Assembly (NCBI RefSeq): GCF_900115475.1 | Contig: NZ_FOWP01000008.1 | Span: 153,536 to 217,535, forward strand | DNA length: 64,000 nt | Direction: 5' to 3' | Source of the DNA: Ectopseudomonas composti | GTDB taxonomy: Bacteria > Pseudomonadota > Gammaproteobacteria > Pseudomonadales > Pseudomonadaceae | Shown: piece by piece, positions 56,664 to 64,000 of the stretch | How the letters are laid out: every line of letters starts with the position of its first letter | Position numbering within the stretch: the first letter of the stretch is position 1 | Made by a program: the position numbers and the translations under genes | Notes under the pieces: generated by a model | Databases searched by the model: none | What the model was told of the DNA's origin: nothing | What the model saw: only the letters and a program-made list of their open reading frames with translations

Positions 56664-57252
56664 TTTCACAGAGTTGGTACTGGCCAGCCATAACGCCGGC
56701 AAGCTCAAAGAGCTGCAGGCCATGCTCGGCGACGCCGTGCGCGTGCGTTCCATCGGTGAATTCAGCCAGGTCGAGCCGGAAGAGACCGGCCTGTCGTTCG
56801 TCGAGAACGCCATCCTCAAGGCGCGCAACGCTGCGCGCATCTCCGGCCTGCCGGCACTGGCCGACGACTCCGGCCTGGCTGTGGATTTCCTCGGCGGCGC
56901 GCCCGGCATCTACTCAGCGCGCTACGCCGACGGCAAGGGCGATGCGGCGAACAACGCCAAGCTGCTCGATGCCCTGAAAGAGGTGCCGGACGCCCAGCGC
57001 GGCGCCCAGTTCGTCTGCGCCCTGGCGCTGGTACGGCATGCCGACGACCCGCTGCCGATTCTCTGCGAAGGTCTGTGGCATGGCCGCATCCTGCATGAGG
57101 CACGCGGCGAACACGGCTTCGGCTACGACCCGCTGTTCTGGGTGCCGGAGAGCGAATGCTCCAGCGCCGAGCTGCCGGCCGAACAGAAGAACCGCCTCAG
57201 TCACCGCGCCCGCGCCATGGCACTGCTCAAGCAGCGCCTGGGGCTGGCATGA
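56656..57252 (+). CDS. rdgB: XTP/dITP diphosphatase
   Basis: 198 residues, Ham1/RdgB family. Substrate-binding [16 protein letters not shown] at the N-terminus, catalytic [41 protein letters not shown] and [11 protein letters not shown] are all present. It cleans dITP and XTP from the nucleotide pool. It is within the metX-hemW operon, with its stop overlapping the hemW start (ATGA). Confidence 0.95.
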   Translation: MTNFTELVLASHNAGKLKELQAMLGDAVRVRSIGEFSQVEPEETGLSFVENAILKARNAARISGLPALADDSGLAVDFLGGAPGIYSARYADGKGDAANNAKLLDALKEVPDAQRGAQFVCALALVRHADDPLPILCEGLWHGRILHEARGEHGFGYDPLFWVPESECSSAELPAEQKNRLSHRARAMALLKQRLGLA

Positions 57253-58409
57253 GCGATACCACTGGCGGGAGTTTCCTGCTCCCGCCCCTCGCGCTGTATA
57301 TCCACATCCCGTGGTGCGTGCGCAAATGCCCTTACTGCGACTTCAATTCCCATGCAGCCGGGCCGACGCTGCCAGAGGATGAATACGTCGACGCACTATT
57401 GGCTGACCTTGATATCGATCTGCAGCACGCCCATAGCCGGTCACTGACCTCGATCTTCTTCGGCGGCGGCACGCCCAGCCTGTTCTCCGACCGCGCCCTG
57501 GGCCGTCTGCTGGCAGGCGTCGAACGGCGTATCGCCTTCGCGCCGGACATCGAAATCACCTTGGAGGCCAATCCCGGCACCTTCGAGCAGGCCAAATTCA
57601 AGGGTTACCGCAGCCTCGGCATCAATCGCCTGTCCATCGGCGTGCAGAGCTTCCAGGAGGCCAAGCTCAAGGCACTGGGGCGCATCCACAATGGCGACGA
57701 AGCCATCCGTGCCGCCGATATGGCCCGCGCTGCCGGCTTCGACAACTTCAACCTCGATCTGATGCACGGCCTGCCCGAACAGAGCATCGAAGACGCCCTG
57801 TTCGATCTGCGCACCGCCATCGCCCAGGCACCCACGCACCTGTCCTGGTATCAACTGACCATGGAGCCGAACACGGTGTTCTGGAGCCAGCCGCCCGAGC
57901 TGCCCGAGGATGATCTGCTGTGGGATATCCAGGAAGCCGGACAGGCCCTGCTCGCGGCCGAGGGCTACGCCCAGTACGAAGTGTCCGCCTATGCCCAGCC
58001 CGGCAAGCAGGCGCGGCACAACCTCAACTACTGGACCTTCGGGGATTTTCTCGGCATTGGTGCGGGCGCCCACGCCAAGCTGAGCACGCCGGACGGACGC
58101 ATCCTGCGCACTTGGAAAACCCGCCTGCCAAAGGACTACCTCGACCCGGCCAAGGCATTTCAGGCCGGCGAGCGCCTGCTGCAAGCCGACGAACTGCCCT
58201 TCGAGTTTCTGATGAATGTACTGCGCCTGAGCGAAGGCGCGCCGGCCGAGCTATTCAGCCAGCGCACCGGCCTGCCGTTGCAGCAGCTCGAACAGGCACG
58301 CCGCGAAGCCGAACGCCTGGGCCTGTTGCAAGCCGACGACACGCGATTGGTCGCTACGGCGAAGGGTCAGCTGTTTCTCAACGACCTGCTGCAGCAGTTC
58401 CTGGCGTAG
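57249..58409 (+). CDS. hemW: Radical SAM heme chaperone HemW
   Basis: 386 residues from ATG 57249. The radical SAM cysteines are C23-x3-C27-x2-C30 in [23 protein letters not shown] and the C-terminal HemN-like domain ([21 protein letters not shown]) follow. HemW carries and inserts heme into respiratory proteins rather than acting as coproporphyrinogen oxidase; it lacks the extra N-terminal part of HemN. It is the last gene of the metX-metW-DUF4426-rdgB-hemW run. Confidence 0.93.
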   Translation: MSDTTGGSFLLPPLALYIHIPWCVRKCPYCDFNSHAAGPTLPEDEYVDALLADLDIDLQHAHSRSLTSIFFGGGTPSLFSDRALGRLLAGVERRIAFAPDIEITLEANPGTFEQAKFKGYRSLGINRLSIGVQSFQEAKLKALGRIHNGDEAIRAADMARAAGFDNFNLDLMHGLPEQSIEDALFDLRTAIAQAPTHLSWYQLTMEPNTVFWSQPPELPEDDLLWDIQEAGQALLAAEGYAQYEVSAYAQPGKQARHNLNYWTFGDFLGIGAGAHAKLSTPDGRILRTWKTRLPKDYLDPAKAFQAGERLLQADELPFEFLMNVLRLSEGAPAELFSQRTGLPLQQLEQARREAERLGLLQADDTRLVATAKGQLFLNDLLQQFLA

Positions 58410-58498
58410 TTCACCCACAGCACGGCATGAATCCGGTAGGCTAACGCGTCTGATTCGCGCGGCCATCGCTCACGTCGCGCTGCACTGAAGGAGCCTGC

Positions 58499-58822
58499 AT
58501 GGATCTGCTACTGGACCTGATCATCACCCTCTCGCGCTGGAGCCGCAGCCACCTCAGCGACATATCTCTGGCCATCATGGCCACCCTGCTGGTGCTGTTC
58601 GGCCCTGCCATCAACGCCTGGGTTCAGCGCACCATCGGCAACCTCAACTTCGTGCTGCGCACCCTGCTGTTCGTGGTGTTCTGCGCGGTCGGTTACGGCT
58701 TGGCAATCGTCTTCCTCACACCCTGGCTGGCCAACGGCCTGGCGCACTTCAACAACTACACCCTGGCGCCGGTGCTGATCCTGATCTTCGCGGTCATCGG
58801 CATATTGGCCGACCGCAATTAG
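58499..58822 (+). CDS. DUF3392 membrane protein
   Basis: 107 residues with three predicted membrane helices (LAIMATLLVLFGPAI, LLFVVFCAVGYGLAIVFL, APVLILIFAVIGILAD) and the conserved NAWVQRTIGNLNFVLRTL segment of DUF3392. GGAG lies upstream of the ATG. Function is unknown. It is a separate small unit after hemW and ends at a terminator shared with the convergent DUF1329 gene. Confidence 0.85.
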   Translation: MDLLLDLIITLSRWSRSHLSDISLAIMATLLVLFGPAINAWVQRTIGNLNFVLRTLLFVVFCAVGYGLAIVFLTPWLANGLAHFNNYTLAPVLILIFAVIGILADRN

Positions 58823-58834
58823 CCATCCTGCAAT

Positions 58835-58863
58835 GAGAAAGCCACCTCATGGGTGGCTTTCTC
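58835..58863. terminator. Bidirectional terminator
   Basis: GAGAAAGCCACC (58835-58846), loop TCATG, GGTGGCTTTCTC (58852-58863), between convergent genes. Confidence 0.85.
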
Positions 58864-58879
58864 GGACGACACGACTGAC

Positions 58880-60223
58880 TCAATTACCTTCGCGGCGCAG
58901 CGCCTGCGGGGTGAAGTCGCGCGGGCCCAACCTGGCGTTGAAGTCGTACATCTTCTCGTTGTTATCCAACCCGTCGGCGAAGTAGCGGCCGCCCTTGAAG
59001 TCGTAGATCGTCTCCAGGGTCGAGCCGAACATCGGCACATCGTAGTAGCTGATCGGATGGGCTTCCTGCAGGCCGATCAGGTTGCCGCTGCGGTCATACA
59101 GGTCGACGGCGAGGATCTGCCAGCTGTCCTCGTCGAGGTAGAAACGACGCTTGCCGTAGGGATGGCTGAAGCCCTTGCGCAGATCGGCCTCTACCACCCA
59201 GACGCGGTGCAGCTCGTAGCGCAGCAGCTCTGGGTTGATGTGCTTGGCCTGCAGGATATCGGCATAGGGAATGCCCTTCTGATGCACGGCGTAACTGTTG
59301 TAAGGCACCAGCATTTCGCGCTTGCCCAGCAGTTGCCACTCGTAGCGGTCCGGGGCGCCGTTGTACGAGTCGACCTGGTCGGCGGTAGCCATGCCGTTGG
59401 TATCAGGCTGCAGGGTGTCGTAGGCGAGCATCGGCAGGCGACGGACGCGACGCTCGCCACGGTTGAAGCGCCAGGCCTTGCGAATCGCCAGCACCTGATC
59501 GAGGGTTTCCTGCACCACCAGAGCCGAACCGGCCAGCTTGGCCGGTGCCACCACCTTGTACTTGTAGTAGAACAGGGTGTTGTCCAGATCCTGCGGGGCG
59601 ACGCCTTCACGGCCATAGAGGAAGTAGACGTCGCGCTCGAGCTTGAGCAGGTTGTAGCTGCCGTTGGCGAGCACTGCCGCCTGGTTGGTGGCCATGCTGA
59701 TCTGGTCGCCACGGTAACGCATGATGTGGTTCCAGATAGCCTCCTGGCCATTCTGCGGCAGCGGGAACGGCACGCCAGCCGCCGCGCCCTGGACGCCATT
59801 ACCACCGGAAATCAGCTCGGTGTTCAGCGCGTTGAAGCGCGTCGCATCGTAGATGCGCTGCGGCGCGGCCGCACTGCGCCGGGTTGGGAATACGCGCAGG
59901 TAGAAGCTGGGGTTCTGCTGCAGCAGGGTCTTGAGGCCAACCGGCAGCTGTTGTTCATACTGCGCCAGGTTCTGGCTGTCGACCCGGTACAACAGTTTGT
60001 CGTCAGCGTAGGGATCCGGGTGATGCATGCCCGTCTGGTAGTTGGCCGGCGGCGTGGCCAGGCCGCCCGTCCAAACCGGGATGGTGCCCGCGGCATTAGC
60101 GGCGCGTTCGCCACCCAGCGGGGTCAGGTCCTGCCCCAGGCGTGCGACCTGGCTGGCATCGACCTTGGCTTGAGCCTGAAACGCCAGGGCAGTCAGCAGA
60201 AGAATGGAAACCGATCTCAACAC
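58880..60223 (-). CDS. DUF1329 outer-membrane-associated protein
   Basis: 447 residues from GTG 60223, which has GAGGAG 6 nt upstream and gives the signal peptide MLRSVSILLLTALAFQAQA. The mature protein shows DUF1329 features: DLTPLGGERAANAAGTIPVWTGG at the N-terminus, WNHIMRYRGD, and a C-terminal block YEWQLLGKREMLVPYN with WVVEADLRKGFSHPYGKRRFYLDEDSW. The family has a LolA/LolB-like beta fold and is often found beside DUF1302 proteins, but no such gene is next to it here. Function is unknown; envelope lipid handling is speculative. It is a single gene with its own terminator. Confidence 0.83.
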   Translation of the reverse strand: MLRSVSILLLTALAFQAQAKVDASQVARLGQDLTPLGGERAANAAGTIPVWTGGLATPPANYQTGMHHPDPYADDKLLYRVDSQNLAQYEQQLPVGLKTLLQQNPSFYLRVFPTRRSAAAPQRIYDATRFNALNTELISGGNGVQGAAAGVPFPLPQNGQEAIWNHIMRYRGDQISMATNQAAVLANGSYNLLKLERDVYFLYGREGVAPQDLDNTLFYYKYKVVAPAKLAGSALVVQETLDQVLAIRKAWRFNRGERRVRRLPMLAYDTLQPDTNGMATADQVDSYNGAPDRYEWQLLGKREMLVPYNSYAVHQKGIPYADILQAKHINPELLRYELHRVWVVEADLRKGFSHPYGKRRFYLDEDSWQILAVDLYDRSGNLIGLQEAHPISYYDVPMFGSTLETIYDFKGGRYFADGLDNNEKMYDFNARLGPRDFTPQALRREGN

Positions 60224-60387
60224 AATGCTCTCCTCGCGGCGCCATGACAGCGGCACCGCTAATGTCTGCACGCCTTGCAGGCGCACTTATCGTTGTTGTG
60301 TCTTGCGGTGAGGTGCCGTCCTGGCCGTCGGGTTATCCCGATCTAGTGGTGCATCCTGCTGGTTCTGATTCGGGTCGATCCACCCAA

Positions 60388-60404
60388 GGATCGCGAAGCG
60401 ATCC
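60388..60404 (-). terminator. Hairpin after trmB
   Basis: GGATCGC gaa GCGATCC immediately follows the trmB stop (leftward). No clear T-run follows, so efficiency is uncertain. The rest of the 181-bp gap to the DUF1329 start shows no gene. Confidence 0.5.
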
Positions 60405-61121
60405 TCAGCTCTGGCGCTGGAACTTGAGATCCCATACACCGTGGCCAAGACGCTCACCACGGCGCTCGAACTTGGTCACCGGGCGCTCTTCAGGGCGCGG
60501 CACATAGGTGCCATCGGCCGCCAGGTTGCGGTAGCCAGGCGCCGCGTTCATCACTTCGAGCATGTGCTCAGCATAGTTCTCCCAGTCGGTAGCCATATGC
60601 AAAACACCACCCACCTTCAGCTTGCTGCGCACCAGTTCGGCGAACGCCGGCTGGACGATACGGCGCTTGTGGTGCCGCGATTTGTGCCAAGGGTCCGGGA
60701 AAAACAGCAGCACGCGATCGAGGCTGGCATCGGCTACGCAGTCGCGCAGTACTTCCAGCGCATCGCAGCTGTAGACGCGAATGTTGCTCAGATTCTGCAC
60801 CATCGCGCCGCTCAGCAGCGCACCGACGCCGGGCTTGTGCACCTCGACACCGATGAAATCCTGCTCAGGCGCGGCGGCGGCCATCTCCAGAGTGGAATGC
60901 CCCATGCCGAAGCCGATCTCGAAGGTACGCGGCGCGCTACGACCGAATACCTGGTCGAAGTCACGCAGGCCATCCTCCAGCTCCAGGCCGAACAATGGCC
61001 AGCCCTTGTCCAGGCCGCGCTGCTGGCCTTCGGTCATGCGCCCGGCACGCATCACGAAACTCTTGATGGTGCGACGCTGGCGACCGTCTTCGGTCAGTTC
61101 GGGCTGTTGGGTATCGGTCAT
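60405..61121 (-). CDS. trmB: tRNA (guanine-N7-)-methyltransferase
   Basis: 238 residues, the usual proteobacterial TrmB length. The SAM-binding motif is [14 protein letters not shown], followed by [15 protein letters not shown]. The catalytic and tRNA-contacting block [19 protein letters not shown] is followed by [21 protein letters not shown] and the C-terminal [20 protein letters not shown]. It makes m7G46 in tRNA. It lies 68 bp after thiG on the same strand, the conserved thiS-thiG-trmB order. Confidence 0.95.
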   Translation of the reverse strand: MTDTQQPELTEDGRQRRTIKSFVMRAGRMTEGQQRGLDKGWPLFGLELEDGLRDFDQVFGRSAPRTFEIGFGMGHSTLEMAAAAPEQDFIGVEVHKPGVGALLSGAMVQNLSNIRVYSCDALEVLRDCVADASLDRVLLFFPDPWHKSRHHKRRIVQPAFAELVRSKLKVGGVLHMATDWENYAEHMLEVMNAAPGYRNLAADGTYVPRPEERPVTKFERRGERLGHGVWDLKFQRQS

Positions 61122-61189
61122 GCTGTGCTCTTGTAGAGTGCTTTACGACTTGGCGTGCCAGCGAGCCGGCACGCAGCAAATCGTCATCC

Positions 61190-61984
61190 TTAGTTGATCA
61201 GGCCAGTCAGCGGCGACGACGCACTGGCATAGAGTTTCTTCGGCATACGACCGGCCAGGTAAGCCAGGCGACCGGCCTCGACGGCATGCTGCATGGCGCG
61301 CGCCATCAGCACCGGATTCTGCGCTTCGGCAATGGCGCTGTTCATCAGTACCGCCTCGCAACCCAGCTCCATGGCGATGGTGGCGTCGGAGGCAGTGCCC
61401 ACACCGGCATCGACCAGCACCGGCACCTTCGATTCCTCGAGGATGATGCGCAGGTTGTACGGGTTGCAGATGCCCAGGCCCGAGCCGATCAGGCCGGCCA
61501 GCGGCATCACCGCGATGCAGCCGATCTCGGCCAACTGGCGGGCGATGATGGGGTCGTCACTGGTGTACACCATCACGTCGAAACCATCCTTGACCAGCAC
61601 TTCGGCGGCCTTGATGGTTTCGATGACGTTGGGGAACAGAGTCTTCTGGTCGGCCAGCACTTCCAGCTTGACCAGGTTGTGACCATCGAGCAGCTCACGG
61701 GCCAGGCGGCAGGTGCGCACGGCCTCGACGGCATCAAAACAGCCGGCGGTGTTCGGCAGGATGGTGTACTTGTCCGGGCTGATCACATCGAGCAGGTTCG
61801 GCTCACCGGGATTCTGGCCGATGTTGGTACGGCGTACCGCCACGGTGACGATCTCGGCGCCGGAAGCGGCGATGGCGTCGCGGGTCTCGTCCATATCCTT
61901 GTACTTGCCGGTACCGACCAGCAGGCGCGACTGGAACGTACGACCGGCCAGCGTGAAGGGCTTGTCGCTGCGAACTTGGCTCAT
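61190..61984 (-). CDS. thiG: Thiazole synthase
   Basis: 264 residues, TIM-barrel ThiG. It has [37 protein letters not shown], the Schiff-base lysine in [10 protein letters not shown], and the phosphate-binding loop [14 protein letters not shown]. It forms the thiazole phosphate of thiamine with ThiS thiocarboxylate as sulfur source. It follows thiS by 18 bp. No TPP riboswitch was recognised upstream of thiS. Confidence 0.96.
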   Translation of the reverse strand: MSQVRSDKPFTLAGRTFQSRLLVGTGKYKDMDETRDAIAASGAEIVTVAVRRTNIGQNPGEPNLLDVISPDKYTILPNTAGCFDAVEAVRTCRLARELLDGHNLVKLEVLADQKTLFPNVIETIKAAEVLVKDGFDVMVYTSDDPIIARQLAEIGCIAVMPLAGLIGSGLGICNPYNLRIILEESKVPVLVDAGVGTASDATIAMELGCEAVLMNSAIAEAQNPVLMARAMQHAVEAGRLAYLAGRMPKKLYASASSPLTGLIN

Positions 61985-62002
61985 GGAATACTCCTCGAGG
62001 GG

Positions 62003-62203
62003 TCAACCGCCGCCGATGGCGTGCACCACTTCCACTTGGTCGCCTTCGGCGAGCAAAGTGCTGTCGTGCTGGCTGCGTGGAACGATGTCCTGATTGAGCT
62101 CGACCGCCACACGGCGCCCGGTCAGATCGAGGCGAACCAACAGGTTGGCGACGCTCTGGTAATCCGGCAGTTCGAAGGGTTCACCATTCAACTGGATACG
62201 CAT
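62003..62203 (-). CDS. thiS: Sulfur carrier protein ThiS
   Basis: 66 residues, ubiquitin-like beta-grasp fold (MRIQLNGEPFELPDYQSVA). It ends in VEVVHAIGGG, whose terminal glycine is thiocarboxylated to donate sulfur to ThiG; the usual ending is GG and one more glycine here is common. It is the first gene of thiS-thiG-trmB. Confidence 0.95.
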   Translation of the reverse strand: MRIQLNGEPFELPDYQSVANLLVRLDLTGRRVAVELNQDIVPRSQHDSTLLAEGDQVEVVHAIGGG

Positions 62204-62305
62204 GACGACTCGGTCACAACTGGAAAGAGGGCCGGCATTCTAGCCCGTTAACTGGCCACGACCAAGGCTAAAAGGCGCCATTCGTCCTCATTTCTGACGC
62301 CAGGG

Positions 62306-62677
62306 TCAGCTCAGTTTCCAGGCGCTCAAGCCCAGGCAAACCCAGCCGAACAGGAAGGCGACGCCACCAAACGGCGTGATGATACCCAGCTTGCCGATCC
62401 CACTGAGTGTCAGCAGGTAGAGGCTGCCGGAGAACAGCAGAATGCCCAAGGCGAAGGCGCCACCGGCCAGATTGACCAGGCGACCTGGGGCATGCAGCGC
62501 CAACAGGCCAACACCGAACAGGGCCAGGGCATGGATCAACTGATAGTGCGTGCCGGTTTGGAACACCGCCAGGTACTCGGGCGTCAGGCGGCTCTTCAGA
62601 CCATGAGCGGCAAAGGCGCCCAGAGCGACACCGGTGAAACCGGCGAATGCGGACAACAGTAGCCAGAGGCGGGCCAT
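62306..62677 (-). CDS. DUF423 membrane protein
   Basis: 123 residues with four predicted helices and the DUF423 signature: AFAGFTGVALGAFAAHGLK at the N-terminus, QTGTHYQLIHALALFGVGLL, LFSGSLYLLTL and ITPFGGVAFLFGW. It is an inner-membrane protein of unknown function, widely conserved. It lies 102 bp upstream of thiS on the same strand. Confidence 0.9.
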   Translation of the reverse strand: MARLWLLLSAFAGFTGVALGAFAAHGLKSRLTPEYLAVFQTGTHYQLIHALALFGVGLLALHAPGRLVNLAGGAFALGILLFSGSLYLLTLSGIGKLGIITPFGGVAFLFGWVCLGLSAWKLS

Positions 62678-62914
62678 GGAAACTCCTGAACATATCGATC
62701 GGTAAGCAGTTTAACCACTGGGCCGAAAGGCGAAATGGTCGTTATTGTCACACCTGCGCCCAATCCTGCAGTGTCGCAGGAATTTACTCAGCACCTTTTA
62801 TTGCCTGCCATCCATGGCGGCGACCCCAGAAGGCCGTCGGCAGAGCGGACGTCAAAAATCGCTCCCGGCGATTTTTTGCTTTAATAGCGCCTCTCCTGAT
62901 CATTGCGAGCCCCC

Positions 62915-63643
62915 ATGCTTCGAGCCCTGACCCGTCGCCTGCTGAAACTGCTGCTCTGGCTGATGCTGGCCAGCGCACTGCTGGTGCTAGCCCTGCGCTG
63001 GGTGCCGCCACCCGGCACGGCGCTGATGATCGAGCGCAAAATCGAATCCTGGAGCAGCGCACAACCCATTGAACTGAAGCGTCAGTGGCGCCCCTGGAAC
63101 GAACTGCCGGATCACCTGAAGATGGCAGTGATCGCCGCCGAGGATCAGAAATTCGCCGAGCACTGGGGCTTCGACATGGGCGCCATCCAGGCCGCCCTGG
63201 CACACAACCAGAGCGGCGGGTCGCTACGCGGCGCCAGCACCTTGAGCCAGCAAGTGGCGAAGAACCTGTTCCTCTGGTCCGGCCGCAGCTGGCTGCGCAA
63301 AGGGCTGGAGGCCTGGTTTACCGCGTTGATCGAGCTGCTCTGGTCGAAAGAGCGCATCCTCGAGGTTTACCTGAATAGCGCCGAATGGGGCGATGGCATC
63401 TTCGGCGCCGAAGCCGCCGCGCAGCATCATTTTGGCGTCGGCGCACCTTACCTGAATCGTCAGCAAGCCAGTCAATTGGCAGCGGTGCTACCTAATCCAC
63501 TGCGCTGGAGTGCCGGTCGCCCGAACGGCTACGTGGTGCGGCGCGCGGCCTGGATTCGTCAGCAGATGAACCAGCTGGGTGGCAGTCACTACCTCAACCA
63601 GTTCAAAGCGCAGCGCCCGGAGTGGTGGCCGCGCTGGTTGTAG
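62915..63643 (+). CDS. mtgA: Monofunctional peptidoglycan glycosyltransferase
   Basis: 242 residues from ATG 62915 (MLRALTRRLLKLLLWLMLAS); a TTG 12 bp earlier is less likely. One N-terminal membrane anchor (about 10-28), then a GT51 domain with catalytic Glu76 in VIAAEDQKFAEHWGFD, GASTLSQQVAKNLFLW and LEVYLNSAEWGDGIFGAEAAA. It polymerises lipid II into glycan strands at the inner membrane. The stop TAG lies within a family A repeat that is itself interrupted by an IS481-type element. The expected Pseudomonas neighbours further on (rpoH, ftsXEY) are outside the window. Confidence 0.95.
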   Translation: MLRALTRRLLKLLLWLMLASALLVLALRWVPPPGTALMIERKIESWSSAQPIELKRQWRPWNELPDHLKMAVIAAEDQKFAEHWGFDMGAIQAALAHNQSGGSLRGASTLSQQVAKNLFLWSGRSWLRKGLEAWFTALIELLWSKERILEVYLNSAEWGDGIFGAEAAAQHHFGVGAPYLNRQQASQLAAVLPNPLRWSAGRPNGYVVRRAAWIRQQMNQLGGSHYLNQFKAQRPEWWPRWL

Positions 63644-63654
63644 GGTGCACCATG
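63640..63654. repeat. Truncated REP-like family A element at the IS boundary
   Basis: GTAGGGTGCACCATG matches the first half of family A elements and then changes abruptly to TGTTCAGCCGGGGG. Its TAG is the mtgA stop codon. The missing half suggests interruption by the insertion sequence. Confidence 0.5.
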
Positions 63655-64000
63655 TGTTCAGCCGGGGGACATAGGTAACGGGTGTCGGGAGACATAGGTA
63701 ACGCATTTAGGCTTACGGGGTTCATCGAATCGGGAGATCGAGTGATGCCGTGGCCGGAGCGCAGCACTATGTCGATAAGGCGTGAATTTGTTCTGTTGGC
63801 GGGGCAACCCGAAAGCAATGTGCGGGAGCTTTGTCGCCGGTATGGCGTCAGTCCCAGGACTGGCTACAAGTGGTTGGATCGGTACCGTGAGCAAGGTGAT
63901 ACGGGCCTGCAGGATCGATCTCGGCGGCCTTTGAGCAGCCCAGGGCGCAGCGATCCGGAGTTGGAGCAAGCGGTGGTGCAATTGCACCACCGCTACCCCT
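63655..64000 (+). mobile_element. IS481-family insertion sequence, left end (truncated by window)
   Basis: The probable end begins near TGTTCAGCCGG and carries a tandem motif, GGGGGACATAGGTAACG (63665-63681) and GGGAGACATAGGTAACG (63687-63703), typical of terminal or transposase-binding repeats. A transposase frame follows. The right end is beyond the window, so the exact boundaries are uncertain. Confidence 0.65.
63745..64000 (+). CDS. IS481-family transposase (N-terminal part)
   Basis: The frame is open from ATG 63745 to the window edge (85 codons). The N-terminal winged-helix domain reads RREFVLLAGQPESNVRELC, then RRYGVSPRTGYKWLDRYREQG and LQDRSRRPLSSP, the standard start of IS481-group transposases. 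The DDE catalytic domain would follow outside. GGGAGAT lies upstream; an ATG at 63769 is an alternative start. Whether the element is intact cannot be judged here. Confidence 0.8.
   Translation, partial: MPWPERSTMSIRREFVLLAGQPESNVRELCRRYGVSPRTGYKWLDRYREQGDTGLQDRSRRPLSSPGRSDPELEQAVVQLHHRYP

Noticed and set aside
62204..62305. TPP riboswitch before thiS
   Set aside because: The 102-bp gap is too short and lacks the conserved CUGAGA and ACCUGA-like elements.

Overview
The window is one contiguous piece of a high-GC Pseudomonas chromosome. Gene order and protein sequences recall the P. mendocina / P. oleovorans side of the genus more than P. aeruginosa, but that placement is an inference. Nearly all of it is densely coding core genome. 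I see no tRNA, rRNA or CRISPR array. The only transposon sequence is the left end of an IS481-type element at the right edge.

Layout. 1-7.7 kb: the CreBC two-component system and its target creD, separated by an SOS-type operon (FAN1-like VRR nuclease plus a nuclease-helicase) and a secreted 13-residue-repeat protein. 7.9-13.5 kb: a CBS-domain protein, a chemoreceptor, a retropepsin-like periplasmic protein, an HD-GYP phosphodiesterase and a PlsC-type acyltransferase. 13.5-20.6 kb: an acidic amino acid uptake and sensing locus, aatJ-aatQMP-aauSR, with a sigma-54 promoter and AauR-type upstream sites. 20.7-35.1 kb: glycine betaine to glycine catabolism. It holds gbcA and gbcB (betaine demethylation), glyA-soxBDAG-purU-fdhA (sarcosine oxidation and disposal of formaldehyde and one-carbon units) and ltaE. 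A 700-bp gene-free stretch upstream of glyA carries a cluster of DnaA-box-like sequences. 35.1-44.5 kb: typA, thiI, glnA, two DUF4124 paralogues and ntrBC, with NtrC sites and sigma-54 promoters. 44.6-49.6 kb: a TM2 membrane protein, a second LexA-box operon (radical SAM plus DUF4130 partner), and pilU and pilT. 49.8-63.6 kb: housekeeping genes yggS-proC-yggT-yggU, a dynamin-like GTPase, metX-metW-DUF4426-rdgB-hemW, a DUF3392 gene, a DUF1329 protein, thiS-thiG-trmB, a DUF423 gene and mtgA.

The regulatory layer is rich. I see two LexA boxes (one perfect, one with a single change), four in-phase CreB half-site-like repeats before creD, three credible sigma-54 promoters (aatJ, glnA, ntrB), a perfect NtrC palindrome before ntrB, and a perfect 8+8 palindrome before glyA. 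Half of that palindrome recurs between gbcA and gbcB.

Intergenic DNA is peppered with small palindromic repeats of at least four families. One family fills three of the gaps in the glyA-sox-purU-fdhA operon, and another supplies the stop codons of two genes. No clearly unprecedented multi-gene system is visible. The most promising leads are the SOS nuclease-helicase operon, the SOS radical-SAM operon, the DnaA-box cluster and the repeat protein beside creD.
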